This document shows, piece by piece, positions 23,389 to 33,456 of a stretch of DNA of 64,000 bases. Origin of the DNA: Candidatus Accumulibacter aalborgensis (GTDB taxonomy: Bacteria > Pseudomonadota > Gammaproteobacteria > Burkholderiales > Rhodocyclaceae). The first letter of the stretch is position 1. Each line of letters opens with the position of its first letter. Made by a program: the position numbers and the translations under genes. Below the pieces are notes generated by a model that saw only the letters and a list, made by a program, of their open reading frames with translations, was not told where the DNA came from and did not search any database. The stretch covers positions 124,001 through 188,000 of the forward strand of contig NZ_FLQX01000035.1 in assembly GCF_900089955.1 (NCBI RefSeq). Reading direction: 5' to 3'.

Positions 23389-24689
23389 TGGCTGCCCTCA
23401 TTCTTGCCCACCACCAGACGTCGCCGGCCGAGCGTCTCAAGGACGCCGCCGCAGTCGCTTTCATCGCCCTGCTGCTCGGCATCCCGATGATCGGCCTGTT
23501 GACCGTCGATCAGGGCGGCGCGCTGCGCATTGCGACGCGCTGGCCCGCGCTGTTCGCTTTTGTCGCCGCCTGCTTCGTCGGCCGCCTGGTCTTGCGCTAT
23601 GCCCTTGATCAGTGGCGGGCGCGCCAGTTGGCGCGCGATCAGGCGGACACCCCCGCTAAGGAAGTGAGCCTGGCGACCAACCCGCTACTGAACTGGATCG
23701 GCTGGGTCGCGCTCGGTGTGTCGGTGGCGCTGCCGATCGTTTTTGCCGAAAACCGTTACGTCGTCGATACGGCGACCACGGTGCTGATCTACGTCATGCT
23801 CGGCTGGGGCCTGAACGTCGTCGTCGGCCTGGCCGGCCTGCTCGACCTCGGCTACGTCGCTTTCTACGCCGTCGGTGCCTATACCTACGGCCTGCTGTCG
23901 ACGCAGTTCGGCTGGGGTTTCTGGTCGGCGCTGCCGGTCGCCGGCGCGATCACCGCCAGCTTCGGCGTCCTGCTCGGCTGGCCGACGCTGCGCCTGCGCG
24001 GCGACTATCTGGCCATCGTGACGCTGGGTTTCGGCGAGATCATCCGCATCATCCTGGTGAACTGGACCGAGTTGTCCGGCGGCCCAAACGGGATCGCTTC
24101 GATTCCCCGGCCATCGTTCTTCGGCCTGCCTTTCAAACCGCCCGGCGACGATCCCACCTTTGCCTCGTTCTTCGGTCTCGAATACGCGACCCATCAGCGG
24201 ATCGTTTTTCTCTATTACCTGATCCTTGTCCTGGCGCTGCTCACCAACCTGTTCGTCTCGCGGATGCGCCGGCTACCGATCGGGCGCGCCTGGGAGGCGA
24301 TGCGCGAGGACGAGATTGCCTGCAAGGCGATGGGAATCAATGCGCGCAACGTCAAGCTGTCGGCTTTTGCCATCGGCGCCATGCTCGGTGGCTTCGCCGG
24401 CGTTTTCTTCGCTGCCCGGCAGGGCTTCATCTCGCCCGAATCATTCACCTTCAGCGAGTCGGCAATCATTCTGGCGATCGTCGTTCTCGGCGGCATGGGC
24501 AGTCAGCTCGGCGTCGTTCTCGCTTCACTGGTGCTGGTCCTGCTGCCCGAGCTGGGGCGTGACTTCGCCGAATACCGGATGCTGCTCTTCGGCGCGGCGA
24601 TGATCCTGATCATGATCTGGAAACCGGGCGGCATCCTCTCGCATCGCGAGCCGACACTGCGCTACTTCGCCAACGGAGGGCGCCGATGA
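23388..24689 (+). CDS. livM: Branched-chain amino acid ABC transporter permease LivM
   Basis: The 433-residue protein has a long N-terminal extension with two hydrophobic segments separated by a charged stretch. The LivM core then shows [57 protein letters not shown], the coupling helix [20 protein letters not shown] and [17 protein letters not shown]. It starts one base into the livH stop (TGATG). It forms the second permease subunit of the importer in the inner membrane. Confidence 0.95.
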   Translation: MAALILAHHQTSPAERLKDAAAVAFIALLLGIPMIGLLTVDQGGALRIATRWPALFAFVAACFVGRLVLRYALDQWRARQLARDQADTPAKEVSLATNPLLNWIGWVALGVSVALPIVFAENRYVVDTATTVLIYVMLGWGLNVVVGLAGLLDLGYVAFYAVGAYTYGLLSTQFGWGFWSALPVAGAITASFGVLLGWPTLRLRGDYLAIVTLGFGEIIRIILVNWTELSGGPNGIASIPRPSFFGLPFKPPGDDPTFASFFGLEYATHQRIVFLYYLILVLALLTNLFVSRMRRLPIGRAWEAMREDEIACKAMGINARNVKLSAFAIGAMLGGFAGVFFAARQGFISPESFTFSESAIILAIVVLGGMGSQLGVVLASLVLVLLPELGRDFAEYRMLLFGAAMILIMIWKPGGILSHREPTLRYFANGGRR

Positions 24690-25552
24690 CCGCCCCGGCA
24701 CCGCTCCTGAGCGTCGAGCACCTGACCATGCGCTTCGGCGGCCTCCTGGCCATCGACGACCTGTCGCTAGACGTTGCGGCGCGCAAGATTACCGGCGTGA
24801 TCGGACCGAACGGTGCCGGCAAGACGACCTTTTTCAACTGCCTGACCGGCTTCTACAAGCCGACGATCGGCAGCGTTCGCCTCAATCACCCGCAGCGCGG
24901 AGTGCTGCGGCTCGAAGCGTTGGCCAGTCATCAGGTCGCGCGTTCGGCGCAGGTCGTGCGCACTTTTCAGAACATCCGCCTGTTTCCGCAAATGACCGTG
25001 CTCGAAAACCTGATCGTCGCCCAGCACAACGCGCTGCAGCACGCCTCGCGCTTTTCGCTCGCCGGTCTGCTCGGCCTGCCGGCTTATCGCCGGGCCGAAG
25101 CCGCGGCGATGGCCAAGGCGGTCGGCTGGCTGGAGCGCCTGAAGCTGATCGAGAAGGCCGACACGCCGGCCGGTGCCCTGCCCTACGGCATGCAGCGGCG
25201 CATCGAGATCGCCCGCGCGCTGTGCGTAGACCCCTTGCTGCTGTGCCTTGACGAACCCGCCGCCGGTCTCAATCCGCGTGAGTCAGCCGAACTCAACGAA
25301 CTGCTCAAGCACCTGTCACGCGACGAGGGGATCGCCATCCTGCTCATCGAACACGACATGAGCGTCGTGATGAATGTCTCCGACCACCTCTGTGTCCTCA
25401 ACTATGGCCGCAAGATCGCCGAAGGCACGCCGGCGCAGATCCAGAAAGATCCGAACGTGATCAAGGCCTATCTCGGCGAGGAGGACGCGGACGAGATGCG
25501 TGCCGATGAACTGCGTGCCGATGAAGCGATTGATCAGGAGGCCGTCCGATGA
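24686..25552 (+). CDS. livG: Branched-chain amino acid ABC transporter ATP-binding protein LivG
   Basis: The 288-residue ATPase has Walker [17 protein letters not shown], the LivG insertion [20 protein letters not shown], signature-region [15 protein letters not shown], Walker [20 protein letters not shown] and the switch His in [11 protein letters not shown]. Its last 20 or so residues carry a small repeat ([13 protein letters not shown]) not usual for the family. It overlaps livM by four bases (ATGA). The protein binds LivM/LivH on the cytoplasmic face with LivF and powers transport. Confidence 0.95.
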   Translation: MTAPAPLLSVEHLTMRFGGLLAIDDLSLDVAARKITGVIGPNGAGKTTFFNCLTGFYKPTIGSVRLNHPQRGVLRLEALASHQVARSAQVVRTFQNIRLFPQMTVLENLIVAQHNALQHASRFSLAGLLGLPAYRRAEAAAMAKAVGWLERLKLIEKADTPAGALPYGMQRRIEIARALCVDPLLLCLDEPAAGLNPRESAELNELLKHLSRDEGIAILLIEHDMSVVMNVSDHLCVLNYGRKIAEGTPAQIQKDPNVIKAYLGEEDADEMRADELRADEAIDQEAVR

Positions 25553-26289
25553 TGCTCCAACTGTCCGGCGTGCATGCCCACTATGGCGCCATTCACGCGC
25601 TGCATGGTGTTGATCTGGCGGTCCAGGTCGGCGAGGTGGTGACGCTGATCGGTGCCAACGGAGCCGGCAAGTCGACCCTGATGATGGCCATCTTCGGCCA
25701 GCCACGGGCGTCAGGCGGGCGCGTCGTTTTCGATGGTGAGGACATTACCCGTCTGCCGACGCACGAGATCGCCCGCCGCGGCATTGCGCTGGTTCCCGAA
25801 GGCCGGCGCATCTTTCCGCGCATGACGGTCCTGGAGAACCTGCAGATGGGCGCCGTCCTGGGCGAAGAAATGAACTTCGAGGTCGACCTGAAGCGCATGT
25901 ACTCGCTCTTCCCTATCCTCGAGGAACGCTGCGCACAGCGCGCCGGAACGCTCTCGGGTGGCGAGCAGCAGATGCTGGCCATCGCCCGCGCGTTGATGAG
26001 CCGGCCGCAACTGCTGTTGCTCGACGAACCCTCGTTGGGCCTGGCGCCACTGTACATCAAGAAAATCTTCCAGATCGTTCGCCAACTGAACCGCGACCAC
26101 GGGATGACCATCCTGCTCGTCGAGCAGAACGCGCACCACGCGCTGCGCGTCGCGCATCGCGGCTACGTGCTGCAACATGGCCAGATCATCCTGTCGGGCA
26201 CAGGTCTGGAGCTGCTGGCCAACCCCGAAGTGCACGCGGCTTATCTCGAAGGCGGACACGCTGCCGCTACTCCCCAACCCGTCGGCTGA
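25549..26289 (+). CDS. livF: Branched-chain amino acid ABC transporter ATP-binding protein LivF
   Basis: The 246-residue ATPase has Walker A GANGAGKSTLMMAIFGQP, the LivF stretch IALVPEGRRIFPRMTVLENLQM (shown in part), signature LSGGEQQMLAIARALM and Walker B LLLLDEPSLGLAPLYIKKIF. Overlap with livG is ATGATG, so either of two adjacent Met codons could initiate. It is the partner ATPase of LivG. Its 3' end overlaps the nominal start of the following permease gene. Confidence 0.95.
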   Translation: MMLQLSGVHAHYGAIHALHGVDLAVQVGEVVTLIGANGAGKSTLMMAIFGQPRASGGRVVFDGEDITRLPTHEIARRGIALVPEGRRIFPRMTVLENLQMGAVLGEEMNFEVDLKRMYSLFPILEERCAQRAGTLSGGEQQMLAIARALMSRPQLLLLDEPSLGLAPLYIKKIFQIVRQLNRDHGMTILLVEQNAHHALRVAHRGYVLQHGQIILSGTGLELLANPEVHAAYLEGGHAAATPQPVG

Positions 26290-27211
26290 CGCCGCCGGCG
26301 AACGGACCCTGGCGGCGAACAAGGCACCGCCGCGCTGGTTGCCGTTCGTCGTCCTCGGCATCGGGCTGCTGGCGATCTCCTTCGGCGCCATCCTGGCGCG
26401 CCTGGCGCAGCGCCATGGCCTGCCGTCGCTGACCATTGCCACGCTGCGCCTCGGTCTGGCGGCGCTGCTCATCACGCCGATCGCCCTCTGGCAGTCGGGC
26501 CGCGCGCTGCGCACCTTGAACCTGCGGCAGGGGCTGCTGACCGCTGGCGCCGGCTTCTTCCTGGCGCTGCATTTCGCCACCTGGATCACTTCGCTCGAAT
26601 ACACCTCGGTGGCCAGCAGCACGGCGCTGGTGACGACCAACCTGCTGTGGATCGGCCTGGCCTCCTTCGTGCTCTTTGGCGACCGACCGAGGCGCCTGAT
26701 GGCCATCGGCATCGTCATCTCGCTCGCCGGAAGCCTGCTGATTTTCTGGAGCGACAGCCGGACGAGTGCGGCCGGCAGCCATCCGCTGCTCGGCAACTTC
26801 CTGGCGCTGGTCGGGAGCTGGTGTTTCTCGTCCTATCTGTTGATCGGCCGCCGCCTGCGCGCCAGCCTGCCGCTGCCGGCCTATGTCTGGCTGGCCTATG
26901 GCAGTGCGGCGATCTTCCTGCTCTTCGCCTGCCAGGCCAGCGGCACTTCGCTGACCGGTTACGCCGGTGCCGCCTACCTCGTCGCACTGGGCATGGCGCT
27001 CGGCCCGCAACTTCTCGGTCACACCTCCTACAACTGGTCACTCAAGCACGTTTCGCCGACCTTCATCGCCGTTGTGACGCTCGGCGAGCCGGTCGGCAGC
27101 GCCGGCCTGGCCTGGCTTTTCTTCGCCGAGTCGTTCGCCTGGCTGCAGGGGATCGGCTTCGTCCTGCTGCTGGTCGGGATTTATCTGGCGGCGCGCGGCG
27201 AGGGGCAGTGA
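26177..27211 (+). CDS. EamA/DMT-family drug-metabolite permease
   Basis: The hydrophobic core (from about base 26340) contains ten likely membrane segments in two EamA repeats, including LAISFGAILARLAQRHGLPS, TWITSLEYTSVASSTALVTT and, in repeat 2, YNWSLKHVSPTFIAVVTLGE. DMT permeases export amino acids, nucleotide derivatives or drugs. The only ATG start (26177) lies 113 bases inside livF and its first 30 residues look like out-of-frame livF. A TTG at 26339 or a CTG at 26261 may be the true start. Context after the liv operon hints at amino acid efflux. Confidence 0.8.
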   Translation: MARSSCRAQVWSCWPTPKCTRLISKADTLPLLPNPSADAAGERTLAANKAPPRWLPFVVLGIGLLAISFGAILARLAQRHGLPSLTIATLRLGLAALLITPIALWQSGRALRTLNLRQGLLTAGAGFFLALHFATWITSLEYTSVASSTALVTTNLLWIGLASFVLFGDRPRRLMAIGIVISLAGSLLIFWSDSRTSAAGSHPLLGNFLALVGSWCFSSYLLIGRRLRASLPLPAYVWLAYGSAAIFLLFACQASGTSLTGYAGAAYLVALGMALGPQLLGHTSYNWSLKHVSPTFIAVVTLGEPVGSAGLAWLFFAESFAWLQGIGFVLLLVGIYLAARGEGQ

Positions 27212-27280
27212 CGCCGGATTCTGCCGGTTGGAGCCTGACCGGACGATGGGGGTGAACTACCGCCAACCGGGGTCACCGCC

Positions 27281-29566
27281 TCAAGGAGCCTGCAGAAAGC
27301 GCGCGAAGTCAGCCGCCGGTAGCGGCGGACTGAACAGGTAGCCCTGATAGGCGTGACAACCCTGCGCCGCCAGGACGTCGCGCTGCTCGACCGTCTCGAC
27401 CCCTTCGGCAATGACCGAGAGACCGAGACTAGCGGCCAGCGTGATGATCGTGCGGGCGATCACCTCGTCATTGGGATCGGTCAGCAGGTCGCGGACAAAG
27501 GACTGGTCGATCTTCAACTGGTCGAGCGGCAGCCGTTTCAGATACGACAGCGACGAGTAACCGGTGCCGAAGTCGTCGAGAGAGAAACTGACACCACGCT
27601 CCTTCAAAGCGGTCATTTTGACAATGGTGTCCTCGATATTGTCGAGCAACATGCTTTCGGTCAGTTCGAGCTCGAGGTTGCGCGCGTTGGCACCTGCGGC
27701 GAGCACCGCCAGCACCTGCTCGACGAAGTTCGGCAAGCGAAACTGGCGAGCACTGACATTGACCGAAACCGTGAAGTGTTCCCTCCCCGGCTGGGCCGCC
27801 CAGAGTGCCGCTTGCGCACAAGCCGTCTCCAGCACCCACAGGCCGAGCGGCAGGATCAGCCCGGTTTCTTCGGCCAGAGGAATGAACTCGGCGGGCGAAA
27901 CGATACCGCGCTGTTCGTGTTGCCAACGCAGCAGGGCCTCGGCACCGATGATGCGGCCCACGCCGTCCACCTGCGGCTGGTAGTAAAGAACGAAATCCTG
28001 CTTCCTGATGGCTTCACGCAGATCCTTCTCGAGGGCCGCACGGGCGGTGACCACCGCCTGCATCCTGGGATCGAAGAAGCGCAGGGTGTTACGGCCCGCG
28101 GCCTTGGCCTCATACATGGCGAGGTCTGCCCGCTTCATGAGGTCATCGATCGCGCTGCCATGCTGACCGCCAAACAGCGTGACGCCGATACTGGGCGTGT
28201 TTTGATACTCGTGGCCAGCCAGATCGTAGGGGTGATTGAGAACGGCGAGGACTTTCTCGCCGACGATCCGGCATTGGCCAGCGGCTTCATCGGTGCGCCC
28301 GTCAAGGTCGTCGAGCATGATCACGAACTCGTCACCGCCCAGCCGGGCGACGGTATCGCGCTCACGTACGCAGCCGGACAGCCGTTTGGCGACCTGGCGC
28401 AGCAGGTGGTCGCCCATGTCGTGACCGAGGGTGTCGTTGAGCGTCTTGAAGTTGTCGAGGTCTATGAACAGCAGTGCCCCCTGGCGGTCGCTGCGGGCGC
28501 TGGTCGCGATCGCCACCCGCAAGCGGTCGTGCAGCAGACGACGGTTGGGCAGGCCGGTCAGTGCGTCGTAGAAAGCCAGCCGCTCGATCTCTTCCTGGGC
28601 CGCCTTGTATTCGCTGACGTCGGTCAGCGCAGAAACATAGTGGGTCACCTTGCCTTCGCTGTCCCTGACCGCCGAAATCGTCAACCACTCCGCGAAGACC
28701 TCGCCGTTCTTGCGCCGGTTCCAGATCTCCCCTCGCCAGACTCCCGTGCCCTCGATGCTGGCGCGCATCGCCGCATAGAAGGCTGCGTCGTGGCGACCCG
28801 AACTGAGCATTTTCGGCGTCCGCCCGACGCAGTCGGCAGCGGAGTAGCCGGTGATCGTGCTGAAGGCCTGGTTAACCCGCAGGATAACGCTGTGGGCGTC
28901 GGTGATGAACATCCCCTGCTGCGACTCGAAAGCGGTGGCGGCAATACGCTCCCACTGTTCTGCCTGTTTGCGGTCGGTGATGTCGTGCGACACGACGACG
29001 ACGCGGGCAGCCCGCCCCTGCTGGTCCGTGATCACTCTGCCGGTCGATGCCATGTGCCGGACACTACCGTCCTGGCGCACCAGACGATACTCGATTTCCT
29101 GACCACGACCCGTCCTGGTCGTCTCCTTGAAAACCTGCTGCACGCGCTCGCGATCATCGGGATGGACATCGGCGAACGAGTCGCTGCCGCGCAATTCGCG
29201 GGTGTCGCCGAAGATCTGTCGATACGAGGGACTGTTGTACAGCCGCTGGCCTTCGAGATCGAGAACTGCGATGTGCTCGCCAATGCTCTCCGAAATCAGC
29301 CGGAAGAACTCCCGCTGTTCCCGCAAGCTGGCTTCGAGTTCCTCTCTCTCGACAATGTCCTGGGTGGTACCGGCGCAAGCCAGCGTCTGCGCGTGCTTGA
29401 GGTCGGCTTCACACGCCTGCAGTTCTGCCCTTGTCCGGGCAAGATCGTTGCCGAGACGATGGACGTCATTTATCCGCTTCCGATACGAGCGAACGAGGAA
29501 AACGACCGGCAGCCAGGCTGTCGCTGCGATTAGGGCGATGGCTGCCGATCCGATCGGATCACGCAT
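27281..29566 (-). CDS. PAS-PAS-GGDEF-EAL c-di-GMP signalling protein
   Basis: The 761-residue product has one N-terminal membrane helix (IALIAATAWLPVVFLVRSY), a short coiled coil, two PAS domains (about 85-205 and 215-330), then GGDEF and EAL domains. The diguanylate cyclase motif is intact (ARLGGDEFVIML). The phosphodiesterase domain keeps EALLRW, NVSARQF, DDFGTGYSSLSYLKRLP, KIDQSFV and EGVET. It could therefore make or degrade c-di-GMP, with PAS input deciding. ATG 29566 overlaps the upstream REC-PAS-GGDEF gene by eight bases, so the two are translationally coupled. Confidence 0.93.
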   Translation of the reverse strand: MRDPIGSAAIALIAATAWLPVVFLVRSYRKRINDVHRLGNDLARTRAELQACEADLKHAQTLACAGTTQDIVEREELEASLREQREFFRLISESIGEHIAVLDLEGQRLYNSPSYRQIFGDTRELRGSDSFADVHPDDRERVQQVFKETTRTGRGQEIEYRLVRQDGSVRHMASTGRVITDQQGRAARVVVVSHDITDRKQAEQWERIAATAFESQQGMFITDAHSVILRVNQAFSTITGYSAADCVGRTPKMLSSGRHDAAFYAAMRASIEGTGVWRGEIWNRRKNGEVFAEWLTISAVRDSEGKVTHYVSALTDVSEYKAAQEEIERLAFYDALTGLPNRRLLHDRLRVAIATSARSDRQGALLFIDLDNFKTLNDTLGHDMGDHLLRQVAKRLSGCVRERDTVARLGGDEFVIMLDDLDGRTDEAAGQCRIVGEKVLAVLNHPYDLAGHEYQNTPSIGVTLFGGQHGSAIDDLMKRADLAMYEAKAAGRNTLRFFDPRMQAVVTARAALEKDLREAIRKQDFVLYYQPQVDGVGRIIGAEALLRWQHEQRGIVSPAEFIPLAEETGLILPLGLWVLETACAQAALWAAQPGREHFTVSVNVSARQFRLPNFVEQVLAVLAAGANARNLELELTESMLLDNIEDTIVKMTALKERGVSFSLDDFGTGYSSLSYLKRLPLDQLKIDQSFVRDLLTDPNDEVIARTIITLAASLGLSVIAEGVETVEQRDVLAAQGCHAYQGYLFSPPLPAADFARFLQAP

Positions 29567-30875
29567 CAACGGCAGTGCTTTCGGCGAGTTCCCGGAAGAA
29601 GCGGTAGCAATTGCGCCCCGCTTTCTTGGCGTGGTACATCGCGGTGTCTGCGTTCTTCAATAGCCCGTTGACTTCCTCGGCGTGGTGCGGATAAACGGCA
29701 ATCCCGATGCTGCCCGAAATGTCGATGTGGTGGGGACCGATGGTGAACGGTCGCCTGAGGGAAGCAAGCAGCTTGCCGGCCACCACTGCCGCGTCCCACG
29801 CCTTGTCGATCTGTGCCAGCAGAATGACGAACTCGTCACCGCCAAGGCGTGAAACGGTGTCCGATTCCCTCGGCACACAACTCTGCAGGCGATGCGCCAC
29901 TTCCCTGAGCAGAAGATCGCCGATGTCATGGCCGAGAATGTCGTTCACGGGCTTGAACTGATCCAGGTCGAGGAACATCACGGCCACCGTTCCCCGGTCG
30001 CGGCGCGCCTGTGCCAGAGCCTGGGCCAAGCGGCCGTCAAGCAGCGTCCGGTTTGGCAAATCGGTCAAGTGGTCATGATGGGCAAGGTGCTGAACGCTTT
30101 CTTCGATGGCCTTGCGCTCGGAGATATCCTGTTTTATGGCGATGAAATGGCGAATCGTGCCATTCCTGTCGGTTACCGGGGAGATGGTCAGCGATTCATC
30201 GTAGAGGCTGCCATCCTTGCGTCGGTTGACCAACTCGCCGCTCCATACTCGGCCGGCCAGGATGCAGTCCCACATCCGCTGGTAGAAGGCGGCATCCTGT
30301 TTGCCGGAGTTGAGCATCTCGCCTGGGGTGCGGCCCACGGCTTCCACCAGAGTCCGCCCGGTCATGGTCGTAAAGGCTGGATTGGCCCACTCGACGGTCG
30401 CATGAATGTCGGTGATGACGATGCCGTTGGCCGCCGAATTCAGCGCCGCTTCGAACAGACGCAGGCGCGACTCGAGTTTCTGGCGCACCAGTGCGTGCCG
30501 TATTGCCCTGCCGAGCGCATTGTGCGCAAACTGACCCTTGACGAGATAGTCCTGCGCACCGGCGCGCAGCGCCTCCTCGGCAAGGTCATGGTCGTCCTGA
30601 CCGGTGAGCACGATGACCGGCACATCAGGGAGCACGACACGCAGCGCTTTCACTGCGGCGAGTCCCGTCGAATCAGGCAGGGCCAGGTCGAGCAGCACGA
30701 CATCGGGCTTGGCGGTAGCGGCTGCCGCAAGCCCCTCTTCCAGGGTGGGCGCCGAGGCGACGCGATCGCTGTCGCCAATTGCCCGCAGCCCGGCAAGGCG
30801 AACGTTGGCCCAGAGATCGCCAGGGTCGTTTTCGATCACCAGGATCGACAGTGGCTTTGGGACCGACTTGCTCAT
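29559..30875 (-). CDS. Response regulator with REC-PAS-GGDEF architecture (diguanylate cyclase)
   Basis: From ATG 30875, preceded by AGGGGAGAG, the product is 438 residues. The receiver domain (about 8-130) has the phospho-acceptor Asp in DVVLLDLALPDSTG and the switch Thr/Lys in VIVLTGQDD and QDYLVKGQF. A PAS domain (about 145-270) precedes a GGDEF domain with an intact active site (SRLGGDEFVILL). Phosphorylation by an unidentified kinase probably controls c-di-GMP synthesis. It forms a two-gene unit with the GGDEF-EAL protein downstream. Confidence 0.92.
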   Translation of the reverse strand: MSKSVPKPLSILVIENDPGDLWANVRLAGLRAIGDSDRVASAPTLEEGLAAAATAKPDVVLLDLALPDSTGLAAVKALRVVLPDVPVIVLTGQDDHDLAEEALRAGAQDYLVKGQFAHNALGRAIRHALVRQKLESRLRLFEAALNSAANGIVITDIHATVEWANPAFTTMTGRTLVEAVGRTPGEMLNSGKQDAAFYQRMWDCILAGRVWSGELVNRRKDGSLYDESLTISPVTDRNGTIRHFIAIKQDISERKAIEESVQHLAHHDHLTDLPNRTLLDGRLAQALAQARRDRGTVAVMFLDLDQFKPVNDILGHDIGDLLLREVAHRLQSCVPRESDTVSRLGGDEFVILLAQIDKAWDAAVVAGKLLASLRRPFTIGPHHIDISGSIGIAVYPHHAEEVNGLLKNADTAMYHAKKAGRNCYRFFRELAESTAVDA

Positions 30876-31240
30876 GCGCGACTCTCCCCTGTACCCGCTG
30901 ACCAGGCCCTGCCCAGCCGGGTGCACGATGACCACAGCCAAGCGAGCTGCCCGGCTTTCATCGACCGTTGCTCGGCAAGCACACCAGTTTGAACCAGTAC
31001 TCGCCCAAAGTGCACACAATGGCCATCAATTCGCGCAGATCCCAAAGCTTATGAACCTAGCCAGCGGTGTGGCATCGACTCCCTTCACCTTCTGCTTGTC
31101 GATTCTACCCCCTCAGGCGATGGGGAACGCGGGTGTGAACCAGAAACATCCCAGCCCGACGCCGCGTTGAAGATTGCCGGAAGTGATGGAAGCGGTAATA
31201 ATGCGGACCGGCCAATTGCCGTTTCCCCGCTAGGTTCATC
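30876..31240. other. Divergent intergenic region between two c-di-GMP genes
   Basis: This 365-base stretch separates the starts of the REC-PAS-GGDEF gene (reverse) and the REC-HD-GYP gene (forward). Frames crossing it are extensions of the neighbours without protein features. It must hold both promoters, but I could not identify a convincing -35/-10 pair or operator. Confidence 0.6.
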
Positions 31241-32338
31241 ATGGCAACCATTCTGATCGTTGACGACACTCCAGAAAACCTGGCGGTTCTGACCTGTCTG
31301 CTCAGCCCACTGCATCACGTCCGGGCGGTCAACTCGGGACAGCAGGCCTTGCAGGCCGCGGCGAGCGAGCCGCGGCCCGACCTCATCCTGCTCGACGTGA
31401 TGATGCCTGAGATGGACGGCTACGAGGTCCTGCGGCACCTGCACGCAAACCCGACCACCAACGCGATTCCGGTGATCTTTGTCACCGCCAGCGACAGCAG
31501 TGACGATGAGGAACAGGGGCTGACGCTGGGCGCCGTGGACTACATTACCAAGCCAATCAGGCCGGCGGTGGTCATCGCTCGGGTGCAAGCACATCTTGCC
31601 CTGAAAGCCAGCCGCGACTTGCTGCAGCGCACGCTTGACGAGGAGATCGACCGGCGGATGGCCGACAACCTCAGGATCCAGGAGGTCAGCATACACGCGC
31701 TGGCTCGCCTGGCCGAGATCCGCGACCCCGAGACCGGGAACCATCTCCGCCGGACGCGGGACTACGTCCGTACCCTGGCGAGTGAGTTGTCGTCACACCC
31801 CCGTTTTGCCGGCTTCCTGACAAAACAGAACATTGACGTCCTCGTCATGTCGGCGCCCCTGCACGATATAGGTAAAGTCTGCATCGATAACAGGATCCTG
31901 CGCAAGCCTGGCCCGCTGACACCGGACGAATGGGACGAAATGAAGACCCACAGCGAGAAGGGCTACAGGGCACTCGATCAGGCGGCGACCATGGCCGAGA
32001 AACCGATCGACTTTCTCAGCATGGCCAAGGACATTGCCCACTACCACCACGAGAAATGGGACGGCTCTGGCTACCCGGAAGGGCTGGCTGGCGACGCAAT
32101 CCCCATCCCGGCACGCCTGATGGCCCTGGCCGATGTCTTCGACGCGCTGATCAATCGGCGGATCTACAAGGGAGCGTTCTCTGTCGGCGAAGCTTTGCAG
32201 ATCATCCGTGACGGGCGCGGCAGCCACTTCGACCCGGACATGGTCGATGCATTTTTCGCCCGCCAGGACGAATTCCTCGCTATCGCAGCCAGACACGCCG
32301 GCAGTGAGGCCGGCCCGGCAATCACACCCACAACCTGA
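31241..32338 (+). CDS. Response regulator with REC-HD-GYP architecture (c-di-GMP phosphodiesterase)
   Basis: The 365-residue product has a receiver domain with Asp52 in LILLDVMMPEMDGYEVL, a coiled linker and an HD-GYP domain. The HD-GYP motifs are complete: ETGNHLRRTRDYVRTLA, LHDIGKV, HSEKGYRALD, HHEKWDGSGYPEGLAGDAIP and ALADVFDAL. Members cleave c-di-GMP to GMP or pGpG using a metal centre. It is transcribed away from the diguanylate cyclase genes, so synthesis and breakdown are encoded side by side. The ATG lacks a clear Shine-Dalgarno sequence. Confidence 0.93.
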   Translation: MATILIVDDTPENLAVLTCLLSPLHHVRAVNSGQQALQAAASEPRPDLILLDVMMPEMDGYEVLRHLHANPTTNAIPVIFVTASDSSDDEEQGLTLGAVDYITKPIRPAVVIARVQAHLALKASRDLLQRTLDEEIDRRMADNLRIQEVSIHALARLAEIRDPETGNHLRRTRDYVRTLASELSSHPRFAGFLTKQNIDVLVMSAPLHDIGKVCIDNRILRKPGPLTPDEWDEMKTHSEKGYRALDQAATMAEKPIDFLSMAKDIAHYHHEKWDGSGYPEGLAGDAIPIPARLMALADVFDALINRRIYKGAFSVGEALQIIRDGRGSHFDPDMVDAFFARQDEFLAIAARHAGSEAGPAITPTT

Positions 32339-32353
32339 TCTGGGAGATCAGCC

Positions 32354-33433
32354 ATGACCTTGCAGAGCAAGCCCAACACTGACGACATTCGCATCCGGGA
32401 AATCAAGGAACTGGTGCCGCCAGCGCACGTCTTTCGCGAGTTTCCGGTCGGTGTCCGCGCCGCGCAAACGACCTATAGCGCGCGCCAGAACATTCACCGC
32501 ATCCTGCATGGCGCCGACAATCGCCTGCTGGTGGTGATTGGCCCTTGCTCGATTCACGACGTAGATTCGGCCGTCGACTACGCCAAGCGCCTGCAGAGCG
32601 AAGTGCCGCGCTTCGACGACGATCTCCTGATCGTAATGCGCGTGTACTTTGAGAAGCCGCGCACAACGGTTGGCTGGAAGGGTCTGATAAACGATCCGCG
32701 TCTCGATAACAGCTTCCGCATCAACGAAGGGGTGCGCCTGGCGCGCGGGCTGCTGCTTGAAATCAACGACATGGGCCTGCCGTGTGCGACCGAGTTCCTC
32801 GACACCATCACGCCGCAGTACACGGCGGACCTCATCGCTTGGGGAGCAATCGGCGCACGGACTACCGAATCGCAGGTGCACCGCGAGTTGGCTTCCGGAC
32901 TGTCATGCCCGGTGGGCTTCAAAAACGGAACCGACGGCAACATTCGCATCGCCATCGATGCCATCCGCGCCGCACAGTCACCGCATCATTTTCTTTCGGT
33001 GACCAAGGCCGGTCATTCGGCAATCGTGTCTACCAGCGGCAACGAGGACTGCCATGTGATCCTGCGCGGTGGCCGGGAACCGAACTACGACGCAGCGCAT
33101 GTCGACGCCGCCTGCCGGGAAATCGCCGCCGCCGGCCTCGCCGCACGCCTGATGATCGACGCCTCGCACGCCAACAGTGACAAACGCTTCAAGCAACAGA
33201 TCGCCGTGGCCACGGACACGGCGATCCAGATTGCGGCAGGCGAGGAGCGAATCATCGGCGTCATGGTCGAGTCGCACCTCATTGAAGGACGTCAAGACCT
33301 AGTGCCGGGTCAGCCGCTCGAGTACGGCAAAAGCATCACCGATGCCTGCCTGGGATGGGAGGAATCGATGATGCTGCTGGAGATGCTGGCGAAAGGTGTA
33401 CGCTCCCGCCGCCTGGTCGAGGCCGCCCAGTAA
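32354..33433 (+). CDS. aroG: 3-deoxy-7-phosphoheptulonate synthase (DAHP synthase, type I)
   Basis: The 359-residue enzyme condenses phosphoenolpyruvate and erythrose-4-phosphate in the first step of the shikimate pathway. Typical motifs are LLVVIGPCSIHDVDSAVDYA, MRVYFEKPRTTVGWKGLIND, ARTTESQVHRELASGLSCPV and GFKNGTDGN, the metal-binding GHSAIVSTSGN, DASHANSDKRF and VESHLIEGRQD. GGGAG lies upstream of the ATG. Which aromatic amino acid inhibits it cannot be told with certainty; similarity in style is to the AroG/AroF group. Confidence 0.95.
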   Translation: MTLQSKPNTDDIRIREIKELVPPAHVFREFPVGVRAAQTTYSARQNIHRILHGADNRLLVVIGPCSIHDVDSAVDYAKRLQSEVPRFDDDLLIVMRVYFEKPRTTVGWKGLINDPRLDNSFRINEGVRLARGLLLEINDMGLPCATEFLDTITPQYTADLIAWGAIGARTTESQVHRELASGLSCPVGFKNGTDGNIRIAIDAIRAAQSPHHFLSVTKAGHSAIVSTSGNEDCHVILRGGREPNYDAAHVDAACREIAAAGLAARLMIDASHANSDKRFKQQIAVATDTAIQIAAGEERIIGVMVESHLIEGRQDLVPGQPLEYGKSITDACLGWEESMMLLEMLAKGVRSRRLVEAAQ

Positions 33434-33456
33434 GCAGGAGACCGGCGCGGGACGCG

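Noticed and set aside
27224-27270. CCGGTTGG/CCAACCGG inverted repeat between the EamA and EAL genes as a terminator
   Set aside because: The arms are only eight bases with a 31-base loop and there is no T tract.
27353-29533. 726-codon forward frame opposite the GGDEF-EAL gene
   Set aside because: The reverse strand encodes complete PAS, GGDEF and EAL motifs; the forward frame has no recognisable domain.
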